Both the position numbers and the translations under genes were made by a program. Source: CAYLNH01 sp964384625 (GTDB lineage Bacteria > Verrucomicrobiota > Lentisphaeria > JABSQK01). From it: a stretch of DNA of 46,620 bases. The stretch is taken from NCBI GenBank assembly GCA_964384625.1, contig CAYLNH010000021.1:1-46620 (forward strand). Reading direction: 5' to 3'. The notes below the pieces were generated by a model, which was given only the letters and a program-made list of their open reading frames with translations, ran no database searches and was not told the origin of the DNA. The first letter of the stretch is position 1; the number at the start of each line of letters is the position of its first letter. This document shows positions 6,860 to 14,246 of this stretch, piece by piece.

Positions 6860-9643
6860 CTACTTCGTGAAGCCCGACAGATCGACCTCGTTGAGGATCA
6901 CGCCGTTGTCAGTGCCGGCATTGAGCAAGGTGTAGGCGTATTCCTTGCCGTCAATCTCGCACCGGTACAGGATATACGGGTGGACCCAGCCGTTGGGCGG
7001 CGCCAGCGCGTGCGCCGCCGGGTTGACGTCCCAGTCAATGTCCTTGCCCTTGCCGATCTTACGTTTGATCCGTGACGGTTCGTAGAGCGCATTGTAGGCA
7101 TTGGCATCGTTGACGAATCCCAGCGGGCCGTTGGCTTTGACCCCCATCAGGATATGGCCGTTGGCCCGGGCCGTGGCGCCCTGGCGCACACCGCGCAGCA
7201 GCAGGGCCTTGCCGCCCGCCGCCAGCTTGACGTCGATCTCGACGTCTTCGTAGTGCTGCGCACCGCCGACAAGGCCGTGTTTGACCTTCTTGTCCCTGGT
7301 GATGATTCGGCAGCGGGTGAAGGACGTCAGCTCGCCGTTGCCGTAGTCCACGGCCGGCCGCACGGCATTGCCGCATTCGATAAACTCGCACTGATCGACC
7401 ATCGTGACGTACGGCCGGAAGGCGAGCTGCGGATTGCCGCCCATGAAGTCGATGCCGGGGCCGTCGATGTCCTTGAACGTCGCGCCGAACACGCCGCCGT
7501 GAATCAGGTTGTTGAAGTTGATCGAGATCCCGGCTTTCTTCTGGCCGACAAACTCGCCGCCGGTGCAGAGCCACTTGTCGGTCATGTTGTTGTTCATGTA
7601 GATGCCGTAGTCGCCGGTGTGGTAGAAGTTCAAATTGATGAAACTGTTCTGGTCGAACTCGGCCCCGCCGACAACGGCGGGATCGCTGTGGCCGACATGA
7701 ATGCCGGCGAAACTCTGGTTGCGGAAGGTGATGTTGTAGTAGATCTGACCGGCGATGTAGGATTTGGTAAACGCTCCGCCCCGGCCGTGATGGTCGGCGC
7801 CGGTAATCGCCAGGCCGGTGGTGCCGCCGTCGACTGTAAGATTCCCGATGAACCCGCGTTGCCACTGCTTGAGGCCGACGATGTCGCCCTTGAACTTCAG
7901 CGTGGTTTTGCCCGGGCCGGCGCCGACAAGCCGGTTGTTGCCGGCTTCCAGGTGCAATGTTCTGGTCAGCAGGAAAGTACCGGCCGGCACGTCAAGGCCG
8001 GGACGCCCAAGGCGTTTCCGTTTCTTCTTGTCCTTCGGATCCGGCGGCGGCAGCAGTTTTGCCAGGGCGTCCTTGTCGCCGCTTTGGGCAGCGCGGACCG
8101 CGGCTTCGACGGCGGCAGCGGACATGCCGTACATCACCTTCGCGAAGGCATCGTCGGACGGCGTCTTGCCGGTGGGATCAGCGCCGGCGTCCAGCAGCCG
8201 TTTGCCGAAGTCCTTTTCCCAGGTGTAGTACAACGGCCGGAAATCGGTCGGCGCGTTGGTGGCGGGAATGGACGGCGGCGGCGGCAGCGGGCGGTTCGGC
8301 CTTTCGCCTTTGGTCAAGTCGGCGCCGCCGTAGGTGAAGGTCACCTCGTGTCTGGCGTTGATCGGCCACCAGAAATCACGGCCCTGCCTGATCCGGTCTT
8401 TGAGCCTGGCGATATTTTCGGGTGTGACCGGCTGCCTGCTCTTCCGGTTGCGGGCTTTGATCCATTCCTCGGCCTTCTGCGCAGCCCGGCCGGCGGCTTC
8501 TTCCTTGTTCTTGCCTTCGGGCATGTTGTTCAGCGGCGTAAAGGCGAATTTCAGGATGCCCTCACTGTCCAGACCCTTGACCTCATAGTCGAAGCTGGCC
8601 CCCCAGAGCTGGAGCGCCGGATCACTGTTGACGATGGATTCTTCGTAGCTGTTGGCGAAGTCGGAGAAAATATGAAGGATGTTGTTCCTGCCGCCTTCAA
8701 TGGTGACGGCATGCGTCGGCATCGCTGCACTGCCTGCGCCGCGCGTGCCCGGAAAGATGCGGCGGACGCCGAGCTGGACATCCTCGCAGTTCTTCAGGTA
8801 GTAGACGCCGGGGCCCTGTGACGAGCCGCGCTCGGTAGCGCCGTGATAGAGCGCCAGCCCCTTGCAGTTCTCCAGCCAGACGCCGACGCCGGGGTTGCCG
8901 TAGTTGGTCTCGACCATCAGGTAGATCCGGGTGCCCCGGCCGCCGCCTTTGAGATCGAACTTCACCTGGCAGTTCTTCTTGTACCAGTCCGGGTCGGGCT
9001 TGGCCAGGTGCGCGTTGTAATCGGCAAACGTCCAGTTCGTGGAGAAACGGAGAAACAACGAGTTGTTGATCGGTGCGTCGGCGACGAACCCGTACCGGGC
9101 CCAGGCGTTGACCGCGACGATAAAGTTCGAATTGTTCACCGGCGCGTTGATCCGACCGATATTCGAACCAAGCACCAGGAGGTCCTCGATCGGCTCTTTT
9201 CCCTTTACCCCCGGTTGAATGCTGACGTTCTTGACGAACATGGCGTCAATCCCCTTCTGACCGGTACCCAGCGTGATGCCGCCCTTGCCGCCGGTGATCA
9301 GGATGCCGTCCTGAATCCGCCGGAAATCCAGACCGCCCCCGAAACGTCCGAGATGGATCGCACCGCCCTTGGGCAGGCGTTCGGCCAATGTGACGATCGC
9401 CCCCGGGATCGCCTTGTTGGGCCGGCGCCGCCGTTTGCCCGTAACCATGGCCGCCGCACCGAAGATCTCCGGAATGGCCTTATCGCAGTTGACGTATACC
9501 GTGCCGTCCGGCCAGGTGTGAAGCTTGTAGCTCTTCACTTTGGCCACGATGTCGGCCGGCACGTTCCGAGCCTGCGTCTGCGCCCGGGCCGACGGGCTCG
9601 CGGCCAGACACCAGAGACACAAAAGGCGGATCCACTGTTTCAT
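6860..9643 (-). CDS. Secreted right-handed beta-helix protein (Pectate_lyase_3-like)
   Basis: About 927 residues with an N-terminal signal peptide (MKQWIRLLCLWCLAASPSARA). The start at 9643 is preceded by GAGGGA; an in-frame ATG at 9661 would add six polar residues. Two regions rich in N, G and V rungs are typical of parallel beta-helices, at roughly residues 90-400 and 530-870. The second is introduced by GADPTGKTPSDDA near residue 485, the N-terminal signature of Pectate_lyase_3 domains, where a gap-filling segment starts the helix. A Lys/Arg-rich linker (DPKDKKKRKR) lies between them. A polysaccharide-active or surface-adhesive role is likely, but I cannot identify catalytic residues. The stop is TAG. 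A broken pseudopilin gene sits just upstream. Confidence 0.8.
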   Translation of the reverse strand: MKQWIRLLCLWCLAASPSARAQTQARNVPADIVAKVKSYKLHTWPDGTVYVNCDKAIPEIFGAAAMVTGKRRRRPNKAIPGAIVTLAERLPKGGAIHLGRFGGGLDFRRIQDGILITGGKGGITLGTGQKGIDAMFVKNVSIQPGVKGKEPIEDLLVLGSNIGRINAPVNNSNFIVAVNAWARYGFVADAPINNSLFLRFSTNWTFADYNAHLAKPDPDWYKKNCQVKFDLKGGGRGTRIYLMVETNYGNPGVGVWLENCKGLALYHGATERGSSQGPGVYYLKNCEDVQLGVRRIFPGTRGAGSAAMPTHAVTIEGGRNNILHIFSDFANSYEESIVNSDPALQLWGASFDYEVKGLDSEGILKFAFTPLNNMPEGKNKEEAAGRAAQKAEEWIKARNRKSRQPVTPENIARLKDRIRQGRDFWWPINARHEVTFTYGGADLTKGERPNRPLPPPPSIPATNAPTDFRPLYYTWEKDFGKRLLDAGADPTGKTPSDDAFAKVMYGMSAAAVEAAVRAAQSGDKDALAKLLPPPDPKDKKKRKRLGRPGLDVPAGTFLLTRTLHLEAGNNRLVGAGPGKTTLKFKGDIVGLKQWQRGFIGNLTVDGGTTGLAITGADHHGRGGAFTKSYIAGQIYYNITFRNQSFAGIHVGHSDPAVVGGAEFDQNSFINLNFYHTGDYGIYMNNNMTDKWLCTGGEFVGQKKAGISINFNNLIHGGVFGATFKDIDGPGIDFMGGNPQLAFRPYVTMVDQCEFIECGNAVRPAVDYGNGELTSFTRCRIITRDKKVKHGLVGGAQHYEDVEIDVKLAAGGKALLLRGVRQGATARANGHILMGVKANGPLGFVNDANAYNALYEPSRIKRKIGKGKDIDWDVNPAAHALAPPNGWVHPYILYRCEIDGKEYAYTLLNAGTDNGVILNEVDLSGFTK

Positions 9644-9719
9644 CTGCTTTCCCTCTCGCATTGAAGTTCCTGTCGGTCGTGAAATCTACCGTGAACCGTT
9701 TCGCCGGTCCAACTGCCGA

Positions 9720-9989
9720 CAGGTGACAGGCGGTGCCGATCTGCCGCAGACCGCTCATGCAGGTGGCCCGGCAGGCCGCCTCTTTGGCTTGATTCAGCAC
9801 GGGCAGAATCGTCGCGGCAAGAATGGCAATGATCGCCGTGACAACCAGCAACTCAATCAGGGTGAACGGCGTCGAGCCCGGCCTGGTTCGCCGGGCCGCG
9901 ACCCGACACGCCGGCAGTTCGCGCGCCGCGAACGCCGGTTGCAGCTGGTGCTCCGAGCGCGCCCGTGTCTTGCCTGGATCAGATTTCAT
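9720..9989 (-). pseudogene. Truncated pseudopilin-type (FTLIELL) gene
   Basis: From the ATG at 9989 a basic leader of about 41 residues precedes FTLIELLVVTAIIAILAA, the class III prepilin-like N-terminus, and then a helix ending CMSGLRQIGTACHL. Similarity to the other pseudopilins in this window stops near 9720, and the frame then runs into the upstream region and start of the beta-helix gene without the usual C-terminal domain. It is best read as a remnant with its 3' two thirds deleted. The residue before the FTLIELL phenylalanine is Pro, not the canonical Gly. The neighbouring MITE insertion at 10053-10419 suggests local rearrangement. Confidence 0.75.
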
Positions 9990-10052
9990 ATCGATACAAT
10001 CCAATTGACTCTGCCTATACTAAGGCGTCCATTTCTGCCGGCGTCAAGAGGT

Positions 10053-10419
10053 AGGGCGCATGTCAGTTCTGCAGGTCATCCCTTCGTGTTGCGGCAAGAG
10101 CCGCACCATAGCGCCGGAACGTTCGCCGGTCCAGCCACCGGCGGGCCCGTGGGCGTATGCGATGTCTTTTGCCGGTTCGCGACCCGCTGGCCCCCGGGTC
10201 GCTCGTCGGCCCGGCGAATGCGGTCATCAGGGAAGGAGACGGCCCCACGATCCTGCTTTGCGGGCGCCGGGAAGCCTGCTTCCCGGCGCCCGCAAAGCAG
10301 GGTGAGGGGTGAGGGCTTGCAGCCACGAATGAACGTATTCACCAGGCGGGTATACCTCCTGGGGTCGCAGGATCGAGCCAATTGTCGGCAGGAAACACCT
10401 GCGGAAGTGACATGCGCCC
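10053..10419 (-). mobile_element. Full-length MITE-like element with terminal inverted repeats and 8-bp target duplication
   Basis: Both ends read inward as GGGCGCATGTCA followed by similar sequence: TTC(C/T)GCAGGT with single mismatches, about 21 of 24 positions matching. The flanks are CAAGAGGT at 10045-10052 and again at 10419-10426, an 8-bp direct repeat as expected from transposition. The last terminal base overlaps the repeat by one position, so the exact boundary is uncertain by 1 bp. The element is about 365 bp, encodes no plausible transposase, and contains a perfect palindrome at 10252-10301. Related copies lie at 2126-2238, 4065-4537 and 13272-13450. The remaining gap sequence at 10427-10631 shows nothing I can name. 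Confidence 0.88.
10252..10301. repeat. 50-bp perfect palindrome inside the MITE-like element
   Basis: The 24-base arm 10252-10275 (beginning CCTGCTTTGCGGG) pairs without mismatch to 10278-10301, with only CT at 10276-10277 between them. The other copies of the family lack it at the equivalent position, so it was either gained here or lost elsewhere. It would form a very stable cruciform or RNA hairpin. Confidence 0.92.
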
Positions 10420-10631
10420 AAGAGGTCTCTCTCAATCTGTCAGCATTGTATCTATTCAGTTGTATCGCTCCTATCCGGACATGCGGCACTGGTCTGCGCG
10501 GGTGCGGGAGTCGGGCCGGCGCCCTTGAAGTGACGGCGATGCCTTCGGCTGCCGGGCCGGCGGCAACAAAGCGGCAACGGCCGCCTGGCGGCGGAACTCC
10601 GGCAGCTGCGTTCGCCGCGTCGCCCCGAGCT

Positions 10632-13196
10632 TTACTTTTCCGTCCGTTTCTTTGGCAGGGGCTTCGTCTTGAACTCCTGGATGCGGTCCTGAAAGAACTT
10701 GCGACCGGGTTGCAGCGCGGCGGCCTGCTGTTCGAAGGCAACGGCCTTGTCTCGATCACCCAGCTGGAAATGGACTTCCGCCAGGGTATCGAGGTAGGCT
10801 GCCGTCTTGGGTTCCAGCTTAACGGCCGCCCGGGCGTGCTTGAGCGCCTGCTCCAGATTACGACGGCAGCGTGAATACAGCCAGGCGAAGTTGTTGTGGG
10901 CCATGGCGCTGTCCGGAAAGGTTTTGAGTATCTGCAGCCAGCCTTTGCCGACCTCGGCAATCAACTGGTCGGCGTCCTGCCGGCTGCCGGCCGCATCGAG
11001 GTCCCGGATGATGTCGATATAGAAATCGGCGTTGTGAATGGAATAGAACGCCGCCTTTCGGGCCTGGGCCAGCGCGCCCTTGGCATCGTTCTTCTGCATC
11101 CGGTGGCGCGCCTGGATCTGATGCAGGCCCGCCGGGACGTGGAGATAGCTGGCGGCATTCATGTAGGCGGAACTCGTCTGCAGACACGGCAGATGGCAAC
11201 GCAACAGATACTGATATGCCCCGGCATAGTCCTTCTTTTCTTTCTCGGCGTGGCGGCCCATCCGCCGCAAAGCAGCATTGTAGGACCAACCGGAGCGGCC
11301 GACCCGGAGCAGGAGCTCGTAGTGCGCCAGTGCCGCCTCGCGGTATCCCCGCTGTTCCAGGGCCTCGGCGAGCTGGTGTCGTTGGGCGGAACTGCCCAGC
11401 GGCAGGAGGGCGGCCTGGTCCATGGCCGTCTGCCCGGCCTGCCGCTTGCCGGCGTGTTGCAACGCCAGACCGTGCAGGTAGAGCGCGTCGGCTCTGGTCG
11501 GGTCCGCATCCCAGGCTTTGCGGTAGGCTTCGGCGGCGGCGGCCCACCGACCGGCCGCCGCCTGTAGATCGGCCCGCGCCAGCCATATCCGCCGGGTGTA
11601 TTCCGAACGCTGCTTGCGATCGACCTGGGCCGCGTACTTCGCCGCCAGATCCAGCTCCTCGGATTCCAGACAGATCTCGGTCAATCGCCGCAGACTGCGC
11701 TGCTGCCGGTCGGCCGGGAGTTTCGCGATGCCGGCGGCCGCGGCGATAATCAGGCGCCGGAGTTTCGCCGGCGCGGGGAGCCGTTCTACGGCTTTCTCCA
11801 GACGCGTCAATTGCGCCGCCATCCCCCTTCCCGGATCGGCGAAGACGAGCAGTTCCCAAACCGTTCGCCGGGACCGCGGCAGCCAGCCGGCAGCGTCCTC
11901 GGGCGGCAGTCCTTTCGTCCCCGCCTGCTTCATTGCGCCCAGGGCTTCAGCCGCAAATCCCAGATCAAACATGGCGTTGACAACGGACCTGGTGTGGGTC
12001 GGCAATTCGTCGGCGTCGAACGCCGTTTTCAGCAGCTCCTGCAGGATGGCGCCGGCGTCGCGGCGTTTGCCGTTGCCGCCCAGCAGGCGCGCCTGCTCGA
12101 CCTTGAGGAACGGCAACGAGTCAGCACCTGCCGCTTCTGCCTGCCGCACCACGGCCATGGCTTCGTCAACCCGGAACTGTGCCACGAGCAGTTTGAACGC
12201 CGACTGATAGCGGTCGCCCTCTTGGAGGACCTTCAGCGCCGTTTCGACATCGCCGCAGATCAGCAGGGCTTCAGCGGCAAACCAGGTGTTCTCCCGGCGC
12301 TCGCGGCTGTAGGCGAGGATCTCCTTGACGGCCTCGGCATAGGCCTCCTCATTGCCGGCCAGCCGGTGGTACGCGGCTTTGTAGCCGAGGTTTTCAATGC
12401 CTTTCCCGAACATCCGCCACGAGACTTTGGTCAGTTCCTTGTACTTCCCCTGCTCCTGCAGCAGAAGCTCGAGCAGATGCCGGTCATTCGCATCGCGCAC
12501 CACGGTGGAGGCCTTGTCCGGCTTGCCGGCGGCCCGGTAGAGCCCCGCCAGCAGGCGTGCGGTCTGATCCGACGGTCTGGCCGCCAGCGATTTTTCCAGC
12601 GCGCGGATCTCGGCTTCAACGTTTTCGTTCAAGACGAGGAAGGCGATGTAGTCCTCCTGATCCTGGCCGGCAGCCGCCCGGAGGCCGAGCATCGCCTTCA
12701 GCTCGGCCATCGAGGTCTCGCCGCGCACCAGGCCCGCCGCCAGTTTCCGGTTCGCAGGGACAACCCGCAGCGCGTCGCGCCGGACCTGCGCATTCGTCTC
12801 CTGCGTTAACAGCCGAAGCAGTGTCGGACGGCCCTTGTCGCCCATGGCAATCAGCTCCCCGGCGACCTGCACCCTGACCGTCGCGTCGCCCTCGCGATAG
12901 CGGCGGATCAACGCGGCGACGGTCGGCGGCGTATTCGGGAAGATCCCCAACCGCACCTTTTCAAGGATGCGGTTCGCCCGCAGTTTCACTTCGGGATCGT
13001 CGGACTTAGCTGCCTGTTCAAGCGCCGCTCCGGCCTGGTCGCCGTGCGTCCAGAGGAAGGTCTCCGCCTGTCGGCGGTCGCGAAAACTGTCGGCGCCCAA
13101 TTGCTTAACCGCGGCGGCGATCTGCTCGGGTGTCACCGGCTCGTCCGCGCGAACCACAACACCCAGCAGCAGAATCGTAATCAGAATCTGTTTCAT
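10632..13196 (-). CDS. Secreted HEAT/TPR-repeat protein
   Basis: About 854 residues with a signal peptide (MKQILITILLLGVVVRA). The ATG at 13196 is preferred because AGGGG lies about eight bases upstream; a GTG at 13205 is also in frame. Residues about 60-160 form HEAT-like helical pairs (DDPEVKLRANRILEKV, then ALIRRYREGDATVRVQVAGEL). From about 190 to the C-terminus the protein is a run of TPR-like helices, clearest near residues 560-830 (RADALYLHGLALQHAGKRQA, AHNNFAWLYSRC). It ends in a basic tail. Proteins of this kind are common in PVC bacteria and serve as periplasmic or surface scaffolds. No enzymatic motif is visible. The stop is TAA. Confidence 0.82.
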   Translation of the reverse strand: MKQILITILLLGVVVRADEPVTPEQIAAAVKQLGADSFRDRRQAETFLWTHGDQAGAALEQAAKSDDPEVKLRANRILEKVRLGIFPNTPPTVAALIRRYREGDATVRVQVAGELIAMGDKGRPTLLRLLTQETNAQVRRDALRVVPANRKLAAGLVRGETSMAELKAMLGLRAAAGQDQEDYIAFLVLNENVEAEIRALEKSLAARPSDQTARLLAGLYRAAGKPDKASTVVRDANDRHLLELLLQEQGKYKELTKVSWRMFGKGIENLGYKAAYHRLAGNEEAYAEAVKEILAYSRERRENTWFAAEALLICGDVETALKVLQEGDRYQSAFKLLVAQFRVDEAMAVVRQAEAAGADSLPFLKVEQARLLGGNGKRRDAGAILQELLKTAFDADELPTHTRSVVNAMFDLGFAAEALGAMKQAGTKGLPPEDAAGWLPRSRRTVWELLVFADPGRGMAAQLTRLEKAVERLPAPAKLRRLIIAAAAGIAKLPADRQQRSLRRLTEICLESEELDLAAKYAAQVDRKQRSEYTRRIWLARADLQAAAGRWAAAAEAYRKAWDADPTRADALYLHGLALQHAGKRQAGQTAMDQAALLPLGSSAQRHQLAEALEQRGYREAALAHYELLLRVGRSGWSYNAALRRMGRHAEKEKKDYAGAYQYLLRCHLPCLQTSSAYMNAASYLHVPAGLHQIQARHRMQKNDAKGALAQARKAAFYSIHNADFYIDIIRDLDAAGSRQDADQLIAEVGKGWLQILKTFPDSAMAHNNFAWLYSRCRRNLEQALKHARAAVKLEPKTAAYLDTLAEVHFQLGDRDKAVAFEQQAAALQPGRKFFQDRIQEFKTKPLPKKRTEK

Positions 13197-13271
13197 CGGG
13201 GTCACCCCTGCCGCTTGTCCCGGCTACACTAGCATCAACGCGGGAGAACGGCAATCCTTATGGTCGCACGC

Positions 13272-13450
13272 GGGCGCATGTCACTTCCGTAGGCGTTTCC
13301 TGCCAACAATTGGCTCGACCATACGACCCCAGCCGGTTTATCCGCCTGGTGAAGAAGTTCATTAGTGGCTGCACGCCCTCACCCCCACCGGCAGGCTGGA
13401 CAGGCAACGCATCTCACGGTAGTGTGCGCGTTCCGCTGCAGCGCCGGGGA
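13272..13450 (+). repeat. MITE-like repeat copy with internal deletion
   Basis: The left terminus GGGCGCATGTCACTTCCG starts at 13272 and continues like the 10053-10419 element (CAATTGGCTCGACC, then CGCCTGGTGAAG and GTGGCTGC). After CCCTCACCCCC it jumps to sequence matching the right half (GGCTGGACAGGCAACGCATC). The right terminus is too diverged to define, so the end is approximate. The stretch from 13451 to 13601 shows nothing else. Confidence 0.75.
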
Positions 13451-13601
13451 GAGACCGACAGTGTTTGCGGCAACCACGACCGCAGCGGCCTTGATGACCC
13501 GCAGGGCTGGTATGAACCGGCAGAGCGGGTGCTGAAGTTATCACGGCCGTTTGCCGACGAAAGCCAGGGCAAATGAAAAAATCCTGTCGCGCCATTCGGG
13601 A

Positions 13602-14102
13602 CTAATCCGCAAAGGTCGCACCGATTTGGGCGATGAGCTGTTCGATCTCCTGCTCGACCTCGGTGAACGGCGCCAGTTTGCGGCTGATTTTCGCGTCGGC
13701 CGACTCCCCGAGTTTCGCCAGGATCTCCTTCTTCACCGCGCCGATATCATCCATCAAGGCCCGCAGGTCGTCAATCAGTTCCCGGCCGTGCTGCCGCAGT
13801 TCGGCCAGTCGGTCCTGGGCCAGTTTGCGGTCGCGTTCGGACAGCTTGCCGGCGGCCTGCAGGGCGCGTTCATACAGCTCCCGGCGTTCCCGGTATCGCC
13901 GCCGCAGGTTCAGCATGCGACCGCGTAACTGTTCGATGCGCCGCAGGCTGAGAGTAATCTTCAAAGCCAATCCGACACAGCCCAGGGTGATCACGTACGG
14001 AATCAGCTTCGCCAGCAGAATCCCCAGCAGGATACAAGCGCCGGTCCCGGCCATGGCCACTGCGACCAGATCAGACGTCGCCGCTTCTTTGGGCTTGTTC
14101 AT
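13602..14102 (-). CDS. Small membrane protein with coiled coil
   Basis: 166 residues. A hydrophobic region at about 14-48 (ACILLGILLAKLIPYVITLG and following) forms one or two membrane helices. The rest is strongly helical and charged with heptad character (RRIEQLRGRMLNLRRRYRERR, later KKEILAKLGESADAKISRKL), giving a coiled coil of about 100 residues, probably cytoplasmic. The start at 14102 has GAGGGA about 12 bases upstream. The stop is TAG. It resembles phage-shock or membrane-scaffold proteins in layout only; I cannot name a family. It diverges from the PHP-like gene across about 145 bp that likely carries promoters for both, though I see no clear boxes. Confidence 0.7.
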   Translation of the reverse strand: MNKPKEAATSDLVAVAMAGTGACILLGILLAKLIPYVITLGCVGLALKITLSLRRIEQLRGRMLNLRRRYRERRELYERALQAAGKLSERDRKLAQDRLAELRQHGRELIDDLRALMDDIGAVKKEILAKLGESADAKISRKLAPFTEVEQEIEQLIAQIGATFAD

Positions 14103-14246
14103 GAGTCACTGTCCCTCGTTCTGCTGCGAGTCTAGCCGCTGAACCCGAGGGTGTCAAGGCGATCATTCCGGCTGTCGGTGGTCTTGTAATTCCACGTTGC
14201 ATCACAATCGTATTAGCTCACCGGCCCACACCCGAAAGACCTGAAC

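Noticed and set aside
7154..8821. Long open frame antisense to the secreted beta-helix gene
   Set aside because: It mirrors the codon bias of the real gene, starts and ends without signals, and has no domain pattern. Similar long antisense frames over 14397-16469, 31985-33853 and 35103-36926 were rejected for the same reason.
13362..13595. Possible small gene downstream of and in frame with the coiled-coil gene
   Set aside because: Most of it reads through the MITE-like repeat at 13272-13450, and composition is not protein-like.
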